From NCBI GenBank assembly GCA_028023455.1, contig JAQFVV010006199.1, positions 2,232,001 through 2,296,000 on the forward strand: 64,000 bases of DNA, in the 5' to 3' direction. This document shows, in pieces, positions 14,323 through 26,335 of the stretch. The stretch comes from Epiperipatus broadwayi (taxonomy: Eukaryota > Onychophora > Udeonychophora > Euonychophora > Peripatidae). Positions within the stretch are counted from its first letter, which is position 1. Each line of letters begins with the position of its first letter. The translations under genes and the position numbers were made by a program. The notes under the pieces are model-generated. The model was not told where the DNA came from. It did not search any database and worked only from the letters and a program-made list of their open reading frames with translations.

Positions 14323-14517
14323 AATATCTATCACATCCCAAGATAAAGTCTGAATTTAATAGTGCAAGCAAGAGATAACTTCTTGTTTATATAATACTAT
14401 GGCAGCATATAAGCAAGGGGTTATTTCTTACTTGTGCCATTAAATCCAGACTTTATCTTTGTTTATAAGATATCACTGCCGAAAGAACTATAGCAGTGGG
14501 ATTTGTAATAGATATTA
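14323..14517. repeat. Second palindromic MITE-like hairpin, 50 bp downstream of the first
   Basis: Outer arms AATATCTATCACATCCCA and the complement of GGGATTTGTAATAGATATT enclose inner arms AAGATAAAGTC and GACTTTATCTT, plus a paired AGCAAG../CTTGT.. block. A small hairpin CACTGC...GCAGTG at 14474-14498 looks inserted in the right arm. The family is unrelated to the preceding hairpin. Confidence 0.6.
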
Positions 14518-16600
14518 TATGTATGCAATAGTGCCACCTATAAGATTCGCTATCTAAAATGCTAAAGCAATGATTTCTAATTGAGAAAAATTGACCAAAA
14601 AAAAGGGGGGGGGGGCCTTTTGGCCAATTAAATGCATTTGTTGTAATCTATGTAACACTTTGGTATTCAATGGTTTCCAAGTTGCTCTATTAATAATTCT
14701 TAATTATTGGTGTAGTAAAGTAGCTAAAAAAGAGAGATGAAATATGCAACTGATATTATATCTGCAAAATATTGACAAACAAAAATATTTTTTTTATATT
14801 CCAATAGTAATATTTAATCAGTAACATTTTTTTTTTCACTTACTATCAAGATTTGATTTAAACATTGGATACTAAATGGCATTATATATTAGTTTTAAGA
14901 TAGGACACCTAGATATGTAGCCTTTTCACATAAATTTCTTCTAAATCCCATTTTATATCACATGGCAAGCTTTCAGGTATGTAGCCTTTATTTAAACAGG
15001 AAGAACTTTCTAATATAATTTCCATCTAATATTCATTTCTAAATCTATGCTTATATTAATGGTACATACATTAAATCCTTTATTCACAATACTCTAGACA
15101 TATATTGTGACTTTGAAGTAAAAACTTAACAAATACTAATATTATGTATGCTTTACAAATTAATTTACTGGAGATTATATGTTTTTTTCTGATATTATGT
15201 AATGCAGTTTAACTGTGTGTTAGTGAGCGACATACTGAAACGTTTTCAAAATAAATTATATATTTTACTATATTGTAAAGTTGTAATATATATCAGAATT
15301 CACAATAAATTGTAAATATATTGGTAAAACTTTAATAGCAAACTACCCATTCTTTATGATTCTTAGCTTATATATCAGTCCAGAGAGCACTAATCCTACA
15401 TAATGTAAAAAGTTATCACTGATAATTTACGAACGAAATCATTAAAATAAATTTAAATGGTTTCAGTCTTAAATATTTGATCTTAGGATATTGAAATTTA
15501 CCAGCTTGATTAATGATATATACGATGGTTGTGAGTGCAGTACAATATTTTTTGCCTGCTTGATGAAACTTATTATAGAAGTTTGGAAAAAAGATCAAGT
15601 ATATTAACTTTTTATAAAGAAAAAAATTATTTAAAAAGGCATCATATTTAATGTAGACAATTAGAGAAGCATACGTACACAGCATATGATAATATAAATA
15701 GTATTTTTATTTATTATTTTATAATTGTAAATTAATGCAACATTTTCATTGGAAACATTTTTTCTTGATATATTAAAAATAATTTTACATAACATCAAAA
15801 TAGAAAAGATAATATCAATACAGTGCATACCAACTTCTACTTACATAGCTATGGTGATCTGTTACTACTACAAGCTTGCAAGTAACTTTTTCTGCAGTGG
15901 AAACTGAATTAGGTGAGTTTTACTAATTTTGTTGTGCTTAATTCAAAAATGCATTCTGATTTGCTGGATTATTCCTGGTTAATCAGCAATAATACAAAGT
16001 GTTATTTTGTTATTACATAAAAATTTTGAATAACTTAATATTGATTAAATTGTAAATATTACATATAAATGTCAGTAGGCAATCTTATTTTTCCTACATT
16101 AAACACAAGTAAAGGTTGCTTTATAAACAGGATAATTTATATATTGCTTTTATTTAAGCAGTAAATGCACATTTGAAAACAATGATGAACAGTAGCACAC
16201 TTAAATTACTAGCCATGCTTGAAATAAAAATTTCAGGGTTATTCATATATAATTTATAAAGAATATAATCAAGAATATTTAAGGAAAAGATTATGCCTGT
16301 AGCATATACATATGGGGAAGCTACTTTTCAGTAAAGCAATAAATAAATAAATCCAAGAAAATGTTAAAATTGTCATGTCAGTGGCAAAACTTATGGTTGA
16401 ATATGCTTCAAAATGCTGTTTAGATGGGATATTAAGTACCTGAGATTTCAGGAAGGGTTTCTTTATATATAAATACAGGCTTTGGTTTTAAAAACAATTT
16501 TTCTTTTCAGAAATTTTCCAATTTATACACTTGGGTTTCACTCTTTAAATTTAAAATTATACATGCAGAGGGGAGATATAACACACCAGCAAAATAAAAG
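14518..16600. other. Intergenic AT-rich DNA, no gene seen
   Basis: The stretch contains a G-run with flanking inverted TTGACCAAAA / CCTTTTGGCCAA at about 14590-14628. No coding resemblance on either strand. Confidence 0.5.
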
Positions 16601-16616
16601 ATTTATGAAATGAAAA

Positions 16617-17031
16617 CTTATCTTACACTGGAAATGTATATTAGAATTCCTGTTTCTCGTTCCCATAGAATTTGCATGCTCTCTGGAGGATTTTGTAGAC
16701 ACTGCCTTCTGTCTACCTCTGATATATTAGCCATCATGAATAAAGATTAGATTAGTTTTTATATTCACAATAATGCACACATGGATACAACTGATAGATA
16801 ATCTTGTAAAACAATATCAGCCTAACATTTCCAATGAATAAGATATATCTGGAGTTTAACACACTTCTGACATACAAATGGTTTGAGAGAAATGTCTGGC
16901 TTCTTATCTACTTTTAAACTTTCATTGTGTTTTTGTTGTTGAATATTTGGAGGGAGTTGTGAATGTACCAGCCAAAACTCAACTACAGTATAACAATATG
17001 ATTGCAATACACAGTAAATAAATATATACAA
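16617..17031 (-). other. Unrecognised exon-like patches on the minus strand
   Basis: Two open stretches lie close together on the minus strand: 17031-16822 (69 codons, containing a KPFVCQKC motif) and 16736-16617 (38 codons after a double ATG, with a block reading EVDRRQCLQNPPESMQILW). The second reaches a GTAAGA that could be a splice donor. Base composition is richer in G+C and less repetitive than the surroundings. I do not recognise a family, there is no clear acceptor, and the patches could be remnants of an unfamiliar transposon. Treat as a candidate only. Confidence 0.2.
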
Positions 17032-19499
17032 ACAATCACAAATAAAGTTGTATAATTATATTTACAATGAGGGAGACTATCTTATGATTGTGTATACTAA
17101 AAAACCAATTGTACCACAATTAGATGTGAAATGAAGTCACTGGTATTAATTGGACTTAGGGCATTGATTTCCATTATAATAACCTATTTTATATTAAACT
17201 GCCAACTTTTTTTTTTTAATCATCAAATTATTCAAAATGTTTTTCTTCAAGTTTGTCTGAATATAATTATTTTCTTGCTTAAAATCATTTATGAAATTGT
17301 TTTTTTTTTTTTTTTTTGCTATCCATTTTTTTTTCACTTGTTACAATTATAATATTCTCTATTCTTTTGCCTCCAATTCTTCAATATTACCTTTTTCTGT
17401 GATCCAATTTTCCAAATGTTTTTTAATAGACTAAATTTAATCAGGATATGGCACTATTAATTAGAATGTGATATGAGTTTATTCTTCATACTCAAAAATT
17501 ATCTTTTTGTTTTGCATAGAAAGATTAATAATTCCTAGATGGATTAAAAACCAAGTAAATTTGGTCGATTGAATGGAATGACTATGCTCAATTTGTCATT
17601 TTATGTTTGAACATCACATGACTCCAAAGAATTGATCATTTGACTGCTATAGTCCATGCTTTTTCTCCAGATTAAACAAAATCTATCTTGATTTTAAAAT
17701 GTTACAAATATTCATTATTGTTTTAAAACTTGATTTGCTACTGCAATTTTTTCTTATTCCCCCATTATCACCTTTTTGAATATTGACCAATTGATAATTG
17801 TTAATAGATCAGTTTATAGATTTACAAATTGTTTAATTATTTGTTAGTGTGGTCTAATTATCCTATCATATTTAGATTATTTTTACAAAAAAATAAAACC
17901 AAATAATTCATTTATTTTATAAAAATCTTGAATGATTGCATGGAAAACATTTTTCCTTAATTTTCACTATTTATCAGATCATCCTGTATAGCTTATCAAA
18001 GTAGTAGAACAGTTTCTGGATAAAATTCAATTGTCACTTCTAGTGTTTGAATGTCACATGACATCCTAAGCAACCAACCATTTCATTTTTTTTTATTTTC
18101 AAATATATTTTTCACTTTCTAAGAATATATCTGACTTTATTTTTTTCTATAGACATTTTATAGTTGATTCTTATCTCAGTAATCCCTGCTTTATCTATTT
18201 TTCTCTGAACTCACATCTCACTTTTTCTCTCCTTAGGACTCCAGATTTTTAATTTGCATAATGATGTATCTTAGATAAAACTTAAAAATATTATTTTCTT
18301 GATAATAATTTCAGTGGTTTACATAATGATTCTATTCTTTTATTAAAGTCCAATGATCAGCAATTCTCAATTATATTGCTTCCTCTTTACTTTCAACTTC
18401 TTAAATTCTCATCACATGTAACTTTTATCCTTTTTTATCTATTTATATATGTTTTATTCTAGTTTTATTCCAAATTTTATTAATTTTGATACTCATTTTA
18501 ACTCATTTATTGTTTATCTAATGCATTAAATGCTTTGTTCCTCATAGTTCCTACTTTGTATCTCTACTATTATTACTTTAATTAGATTAGTTTATTTTCC
18601 ATCAAAGATTCTCAGGACAATGTATAAAATCAAAACAAGAGATGACTTTTGCTCCTCCAAGAAATTATTTGAACACACTTGGTCCCTTTTTGTCGTTCCC
18701 AATTTAGACTAATCAAGAGCAGACAAAGTGATATCATAGCCCAAATGTTCATAACTCATTATCAATGTCTGTAATTTTTTTTTTTTTACACCACTTGCTT
18801 TTCAGTGTTGATTAACACAATCCTACTGCATTACTAGTTTGTTTTTTTTTCACAATAAAATTTTTTTTTTTAATTTTTTTTTTTTTAATTTTTCCAAGTG
18901 ATCCACATGCTTCAGTAAAATTTAGAAAAAATATTTTTAATGAAAATAAGTTTTGAAATAGAAATTCTTTATTGAAATTATTTCATTCATTCTAGAAACA
19001 AGTTATTTAATTTTTTTATTGTACAATATGGTTTCAAGATTGCAGAAAGGAATTTGCTGTTAACTGAAGGGGAGACCCTTTGATTCCTCTTTAAAGCCCT
19101 AAAGGAATTGAGCAGGCAAATTTATTAATGTCCACTCCACATGTTCTTGTTATTGTAGACGTTATTACTAGGTGAATGTTTATATAATATACAAACATGG
19201 ATGGGCTGCTCACCAACACATGGCTTTTTACCTGTGAGTTTAAGATCAAGAAACACAGTAGTTTTTCTTCTGAGTTGCCCGATAGTTCTTAACGGAAATA
19301 TTGGTTGAATTTTCTTGAAGGCAGAATGAATGTGTGGAAATTTTTTCTTTATAATAGATATTTATAATCATGACACAAATAAGCCATGGCCTGTATTCTC
19401 AGAAGGCTGTAAAGTCACCAGCAAAGGAAGTGATGGGTGTTAAGAATCTCCTAATTGTAAATCCAGGCTGCCATTTAATGATGACTCTTTATTTAGATA
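17032..19499. other. Intergenic T-rich DNA, nothing recognisable
   Basis: Long T-rich plus strand with many homopolymers. Two stretches around 17600 and 18045 share a loose TGTTTGAA.GTCACATGAC motif, possibly an old duplication. No coding capacity is evident. Confidence 0.45.
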
Positions 19500-20110
19500 C
19501 TTCCAACTGCACATTAGTTTCAAAGGAAGGAAGATTGGAAGAAACTGTCTAATATTAAATGGGACATTACTGGACTTTGTGAATGTAAAATTAGAAGAAA
19601 AAGTGAGGTGAATCATTAAAAAATAAAAATTGAATACATTATGGAGATTGATGATCTATAAACTTAATAAAATGTATCAAATGTAGATTAGTTAATCAAC
19701 TTAAGGAAAGATATCAAATACAGATTGATTAATCAACTTAATGGATAAATTCAGATTTTTAACCCACCAAATACGCATGAAATGATTTTGCTCATATCTA
19801 CCATTGGATAATTACCGTGGGATTTAATGTTACAATTGATAAACAATTCAAAGTACTGTGAGTAATTTGGTTATGGATGATAGAAAACGGACATGGAATT
19901 ATGACTTCTTTTGAGAAAAATGCTAAGCAGAAGTGGATGTGGAAGCATCCAAATCAAGGTATAGCAAAATCAGATTATATTTTGACAGACAGAAAGTATA
20001 CATTTCCAAATTGTAGTGTTTTTAATAGATTTAACATTTGAAATGGTCATTGATTAGTGTGAGATATGATATGTGTTAATGTAAAAGTAGACAAAAAATA
20101 TTTTTTTAAA
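19500..20110 (+). pseudogene. RTE-like LINE, 5' part: decayed endonuclease domain
   Basis: Broken-frame translation resembles the apurinic-type endonuclease of RTE-clade retrotransposons. The segments are GRLEETV, IKWDITGLCEC near 19560-19595, and later KQKWMWKHPN...SDYILTDRKYTF..NCSVFNRFN at about 19925-20035. The last of these matches the family pattern W-T-W-x-S-P-N...E-I-D-Y-I-L-T. Several stops and frameshifts make it non-functional. The matching reverse transcriptase continues at 25.08 kb in the same orientation, so this is the left half of one element split by the 20.14-25.07-kb insertion cluster. Confidence 0.75.
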
Positions 20111-20212
20111 AAAATTTTTCACAGTGTATATTTCTAACCTTTAAACATCACATGCTCACCATTACTTATGCTTGCTTATAACTTATTAAACAGGCAAAAC
20201 TCTCTATACATT

Positions 20213-22333
20213 GTAACGGTCAGATTCGTCTATCTCGCTAACACACTGCAGAATTTAAACCCCAAACATGAAACTCAACACTCTAGGAGGGGTTGCCTTC
20301 TAGATATTCTACGCTCAAATCTAAAGTTTAAGTTCCACAGCGCCACCTATGTGATAATACATCTGATACTACTAATAATATACCCTTTTTACCAGTGCCG
20401 GTGATCAGGGAGAAACAAAGAGACTATACTACAATATAAGCTTGGGTTTGCTAACTAAACATCTATGGATGGCACAAAAGAGATGTATAAAAGATATAGA
20501 CCGAGACAGTGATATAGATCAAGAAAGTAAATAAAGAATCAAAACTTAGTAAATTTAAAAGATTTATTAAACTATCAATTATATATGCACGCTGTCTGCA
20601 TATGTAAGACAGCAACGTTTACTAAGATTTTGTTTTAAAACAAATGTCAATCAAAATTTACATTATGGGTTGTTAATGAATTCTCTATACCTCGGGCTAA
20701 TACAATAACATTACGATAATGTGCCTAAGAAAGTTTGCGAGGTGTTTTACGTAAATATCAGAAATAATTGAATAAAAGGTTTGGCGACAGTAAAGTTTCA
20801 ATATAACATTTCTTGAATTCGAGAATAGAACGAACTAATGCTCGTTAAGCTATAAGGTGTGGATGTGATTATGGCATGCATATTCATAGAAATAATTGAA
20901 TTTATATTGGGAGGTTGGTGATGCTAGAGAGAAATTTCTGTAAAGGATGGAGGGTGTGGTACATTGAAACCACGGAACTTTGCAAAATGAAAAACTAGAT
21001 AATAAATAAAATACAGCAAGGCATCTTGCCCTAAATCCATAGGAAGTGGTGTCACATGGCAGCCCAAGTCTGAACTCATCCAAGTACTTAGCGACTGGGT
21101 GACAACTGTAGAATTACCAGGTGTGACAATTCGAGTACACTCTCTGGGAACCACAGAAAGTGAAGGGGAAACAGTCTTAGCCCTTTAGAGGAACAAAGCG
21201 ATCTCAAACACCCGATACACCTACTAGCAACACTTGTATAAAGTATATAAAATATTTCAAAGGATTCATTTAGTTTGATAAAGCATCTAATCAATTCCAA
21301 TATTATGAAACTCCGCACGTTCTTAACCTCAAAATTATATGCATTGGAAATTAAGCAAAACAAAACATTTAACGTGGGAGAATGCATGATTGCGGGGTTT
21401 AAAAAAAAATATAAGTTAATTACGCAATCATGCATTTGTTAAATATTTACTCATTGACCTTGCACATATTCTCATATTATGTTAAAACTAATAAACATGT
21501 GGATTTTAACTGCAAAATTATTAAATAGTTAAATAATAGTAAGATGGCCCTTGGACGAGTGATTTAATGATAATAAAATGGGACAAAATTTATCATTTAA
21601 ATCGCATTAATGGCAGTGTATTGATTTAATAAAAAAAGGAGTAATTCGTTTGGTCAATGGCTATGCTGGCACACCATCATAATAAAAGAAAAACATTAAT
21701 AAATACAAAATCTTAACCCAAGTATAGAGATAGAGTACACTAATTAAGTTACAGAATTTAAAGAAACGAACAGAATTTTAAGATAAAACAAATGGAATTA
21801 GCTATAGCTTTTTAGAAGGAATATAATATCACAAGAGCTCAGGTTAATTTGGTTACCTCATTAGAAGTAGGGCATTCAAAGACAATTTCAGGTGGAGACT
21901 TTTCCAGTTTAATGGTGGCAGCAAATTTCAGATAACAGTTCACATTTTTAGCAGCGGTGGCAGTCTTTAGAGCTTCTTAAGTGAAGTCATTGGATGGTAT
22001 GGTGTGCAGCGGCCAGCCATTTCCAAAAGGAAAATAGCTTTCTTGCCGGCGCTACTCGATCATTTTAGGATTTCTATTAAAGGCTGGATGTGCAGTTCTC
22101 AGAGATTCTTAAACTTTCAGCAAATTAAACTTTTCAGCTTTAAACACTATATTTGGATACTTTTAGTCTACTGGAAGACAAAATCTTGACTTCAATAATA
22201 AAACTTGCCTACTGTCAGAAGACTAAGACTAGAAGAAAATAATCTAGAACTAGAATAAGAATGATCAAACAAAAGAAAACCCCTCTATATATATCAGAGC
22301 TGTACAATAAAAACTGCCCTGGAGTGTTTCAAA
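20213..22333. other. Less AT-rich non-coding island
   Basis: Base composition is visibly more balanced than the flanks, with CG dinucleotides and motifs such as CAGCGCCACCTATG. No frame resembles a known protein; short open frames on both strands overlap without a coherent family. A perfect 14-bp inverted repeat AATGCATGATTGCG...CGCAATCATGCATT forms a hairpin at 21381-21436. I see no paired LTRs. It could be internal DNA of a non-autonomous element or the remnant of an unknown retroelement. Confidence 0.4.
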
Positions 22334-22335
22334 TA

Positions 22336-23526
22336 CATCTGGGTCTCGTTTTACGCGATAGTTTCCTCAGAAAATACACGCAAACGAAATTGTGCAAAAA
22401 TAGACATAACTTACATTGAAAAAGGGGGGATGTGGTCGTGATTTTTCAAAATTCGCGTAAAAGCAAAGCACCAACGTAAAATTACTTTAAAATTTGCGCA
22501 AAAAAAAAAATAAGGAAATAAAATATGACTAATAAAAAATTTCAAATTTGAAAAAAATTGATACAAGACAAACTTTTTTTAACTATAATATTTAATTTTA
22601 TTCAAAATAATATATTTTTATGCATAATTTACAGTACAGTAATTTACATTTTTTATACACGTTTTAATTATTATCGCTATTTGCCCAAAAACCCGTTCGT
22701 TTGCAAACTAGTAAAAAATCAGATTCTCATGTGATGTGATGTATTTGGCTTCTCCTTAAACGAAGTCAAGAATATCTCAGCAATTATTCTCACAAGAGGA
22801 AATACAACTAGCGCCAAGTTTACTCTCATGTTGTGTTAATGGTTTTCTGTTGACGATGACGATGATTTTATTAATTGCTTATGAACTTAGACTTATGATA
22901 ATAAAAAGACATTTATTGACCACTTCTGGGAAAAATTTAATTAAAACTAACAACTAAAAATTAAATTCTTATTTTTGTCTTTAATTTTCAATTCCGTTTA
23001 AAAATCAAATTTCGTTTTACATCACATTAATTTCAAGTCGCCCATAAGTAATTTTTAAATTGTTAATTACAATTAAAAATCAGATTTTAATTTTTAGTTG
23101 TGCCCACTACTATTACTGACCTTTTAAAAATAAATTTGTGGACACTAAATGATTAATAATTGAATACGTTCTTTTTTAAAAAGCAAAAACAGAATGTGAT
23201 TTAAAATGCAAAATTAACACGCACAATGTTTGAACAAATTTACATTATAATCTTGTAAAATTTAATGTGTGTATACATAAAATGTGGAAATCATGATTTT
23301 AATTTCATTATTGCATAAAATCTTACTATTTTAAAGCACTGAAAATATTGAAATTACTAAGATGAAAGTAGAATTCCAATAATGTACTATTACTTTCAAT
23401 ATAACGTAAGTGCGCGAAATTTATTTAAAGTAATAGCGCATTATCGGAGGTCGACTTCCGGTGAAACACGAATCGCGTAACTTCAAAATCGTGTTAAATA
23501 AGTCCGCGTAAAAAGAGACCCTGGTG
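22336..23526 (+). mobile_element. Non-autonomous TIR transposon, TA target (copy A, 1191 bp)
   Basis: The left end CATCTGGGTCTCGTTTTACG and the inverted right end (CACCAGGGTCTC...TTTTACGCGG) are flanked by TA at 22334-22335 and 23527-23528, as in Tc1/mariner-type elements. The interior is nearly collinear with copy B at 51087-52142 apart from a roughly 100-bp segment absent from B. No transposase frame exists, so an autonomous partner would have to mobilise it. The family is unnamed as far as I can tell. Confidence 0.85.
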
Positions 23527-23528
23527 TA

Positions 23529-24219
23529 TACCAAAAATTTGCTATCTTATCAAAGCTGCAATCAAGCCCATCCAAATGAATTCAACAAAATTTTAATTAA
23601 TTTCCTATTGTTAACTACCCTGTAGACATTCAGATTAAAACTTTGATTTCATAAAAAAAAACTTTTGCTAATTAAAATTTTCCTAAGTGAACATCGGCTG
23701 TATTTCTAGATAAGCTACTAGAACATATTAATTAAACTATTGTTTTTTTACCAACCCTCATTTATTTTTACATACAATTGATGGCGTGCTTTTAAATCTA
23801 AAATAATAACTTACTTTTAATTCTCAATGTTTAAGTCTACTTATGGGATCAATATAATTTTATTTTAAACTAAAACAAATATTACGAATGTAATATCTTT
23901 TATAGATTTAAACAGAAATAATTTTAAACAACAAAATATTATTTTAACTTAAGTTTTGAAAATAATTATATCACAGTGCATGCGCAATTACAACCTATAT
24001 AACCTACTTTTAAACAGATATCTTTTACATGTACATACACATAATTTACACTAGTTATAAACATAAATATATATATAACATGAGTGATGTACTTGTGGTT
24101 TAAAATTGGGCGGGATTTTCGGCATATAAGCGCAATGCAAACACACTATGATACACTGGGGTTTAAACTAAGGTATGAGGGTAGGAAAGAGGTGAGAAAA
24201 AGTGAAAACGAAGATCTGC
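23529..24219. other. AT-rich spacer between TIR copy A and the foldback palindrome
   Basis: No coding or repeat structure recognised. Confidence 0.4.
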
Positions 24220-25065
24220 AAAAGCAAATCTTACTATTTCAGCGTATTGCCACTCAGTGCAAGTCAGAATAATCAATGGATGCCAGAAGGCTTGTGCATA
24301 AAATCCCCATCTAGTGCCTACTCATCCAATATCCCAACACTAGTTTTTGGCTTGTGGTCTTCGTCAGTGAGGAGCCTTGGATCTGAGAACACTGCACCTA
24401 GACCTTAGGATCTAATGCAACCCTCCAGCAGCCACCTTTTATCCTTACTTAACTACAAAAGTATGAGTCTTAAATTGAAAATATATTTTCAATCCAAGCT
24501 CATTAACTTATATAGTCATAAATCTGAACTCAGTTCAGTACCTATACATTTTGGTGACTTTGGTTCCTTAATAACCATAGCCACCACTATCCCATTAGGC
24601 AGGTTTGGTTTCAAGCCAATAAACATCATATATGTAAAGAGAGTTTTGCATGTTTTAATAAGTTATAAGCAAACATAATAAAACCAATCCTGCCTCATAG
24701 GATAGTGGTGGCTATGGTTATTAAAGAATCAAAGTCACCAAAATGTATAGATACTGAACTGAGTTCAGACCTATATGACTATATAAGCTAATGAGTTTGG
24801 ATTGAAAATATTGTTTTCAATTTAACTCATAGTTTTGTAGTCGAGATAAAAGGTGGCTGCTGGAGGGTTGCACTAAATCCTAAGATCTAGGTGCAGTGCT
24901 CTCAGATCCAAGGCTCCTCACTGACAAAGGCTACAGGCCAGAAACTAATCTGGGGATATTGTCTGAGTAGGCGATGGGGATTTTATGCACAAGCCTTCTG
25001 GCATCCATTGATTCTACTGGCTTGCACAGAGTGGCAATACGTATAGAGTTTGGCCTATTCTATTC
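24220..25065. mobile_element. Foldback element, copy 1: ~820-bp imperfect palindrome
   Basis: A left arm (about 24220-24610) and right arm (about 24686-25065) are inverted copies about a centre near 24642. Paired blocks include GTATTGCCACTCAGTGCAAG, GATGCCAGAAGGCTTGTGCA, CAACCCTCCAGCAGCCACCT and ACCATAGCCACCACTATCC with their complements. The 75-base loop carries its own degenerate terminus (AGAGAGTTTTGCATG and TTATAAGCAAACATAA). Ends carry GGCAAAACTC-type termini. Arms differ at scattered positions, so the copy has aged. No protein is encoded. Confidence 0.8.
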
Positions 25066-25074
25066 TCAACCTTC

Positions 25075-26335
25075 AGAAAAATTCCAAAGAGTTTTAAATA
25101 AAATCAAAAGATGATTAATGCTCTATTAAGAACACTGTGACAAAGTATGTATAAAAGGAATATGGAAATTTTGAAACATGATTCTTTAAAAAGAATTTAA
25201 TATCTTAAATGGTAGGAAAATGAATTAATAATGATATAAAAATATAGTTATGAATTGGCAAGTAAAGCTATAGAAAACAAGTGTAAAGCAACATTTTGGT
25301 ATTGGAAGTTTTCTGCAATATGAAGATGAAACTATGAATAAAAAAAGATGACATCATGAAATGTATGGAAATTATATGAAGAATTGTATAACAATAAAGA
25401 ACAAGTTAACCACTACAGTTACTACATTTGAATTGCATAATACTTTTAATTGAAGAAGTGAGACAAATCCATGAAGGATAAAGCTCCAGAAAATAATGGA
25501 ATTAGTTTTTTTTTTAAAAAGATGAATTAGAAAAAATGTTAGCAAAACAATATAACAAATATCTAAATAATATTGATCTTTAAGAAAGATAATTAGATAT
25601 TAGAAATTACATAAATTAACTTCTATCAAAATCTCATCTAAAGTGAATCTGGATTCTCATCAATCAAAACAACAAACTAGATTTAAACGTTTTAGTATAG
25701 TGGGTTATATCCAAGTATTGAGAGAAGTTATAGGAAGAACAAATAAATATAAATTGCCACTATATTTTGGATAATCAAGATATAGACCTGGGATGTTATA
25801 TTTTGAATATTTATTAATGTGCAAGAGCAGTGATTAGATTACATGGTAATAAAAATATTAACATTGGAAAGGATGATTCCATATCTCCAAAACTTTTTAC
25901 AGCAGTTTTATAAGAAATATTTTATGGATTAAATGAGAAGTTAAGAAAATGAAAATAAATGGAGATTATTTATATCAATTAGATTTTACAGATGATATTT
26001 TTTTTGGTTGATCCTTAAGAGATGAAAGTAAAATAGAACTAAAGATAAAGTTCAATGGATTATTCTCAAAAGAAAAAAAGAGATAAATATCTTGGTCAGA
26101 TTATTAATAAAGACGAAATTAATCATAGAACTTGGATGTTTTGATAGAAATAATATTAAAAGGAAATATGTTTGCTTTATGAGGTTTTAAGATATTTTAC
26201 CCTTTTTTACTTGTGGATCTGAAACTTTGACACTTAACAAAGAGAACAAAATACATTAGAAAAGTTGATAATATATGGATAGTTGAAGTTTTGAATTGAA
26301 TTCCAAGAAATTGTTAAGACTGCGCAAAACCAACA
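25075..26335 (+). pseudogene. RTE-like LINE, 3' part: decayed reverse transcriptase
   Basis: Continuation of the element begun at 19.5 kb. Broken frames give WKLYEELYNN (25350-25385), KDKAPENNGI (25470-25500), QTRFKR...GYIQVLREVIGRTNKYKLPLYFG (25675-25770), SISPKLFTAVL (25880-25910), GDYLYQLDFTDDIFF (25970-26010, the catalytic FADD box altered to FTDD), KYLGQIINKDE (26085-26120) and CGSETLTLNKENK-like text near 26215. The order and spacing match the linker, reverse transcriptase and thumb of RTE-clade LINEs. Many stops; dead. The C-terminal end and 3' tail are not identified. Confidence 0.8.

Larger units (their letters stand above)
20143..25065. mobile_element. Composite foldback-type insertion splitting the RTE-like LINE
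   Basis: The segment between the two LINE halves begins with a terminus also seen in the second foldback copy (AAACATCACATG.TCACCATT..TTATGCTT at 20143-20170), followed by AGGCAAAACTCTCTATAC at 20191. It ends with the inverted form GTATAGAGTTTGGCCT at about 25050. Inside lie a less AT-rich non-coding island (20213-22333), a TA-target TIR element (22336-23526) and a long palindrome (24220-25065). No transposase frame is visible. It may be one large element with later insertions, or several successive events; the boundaries come from where LINE similarity stops and resumes. Confidence 0.5.

Noticed and set aside
20850-21435. Overlapping minus-strand frames of 76-115 codons
   Set aside because: They overlap in different frames, no motif is recognisable, and the composition alone of this less AT-rich island explains longer chance frames.
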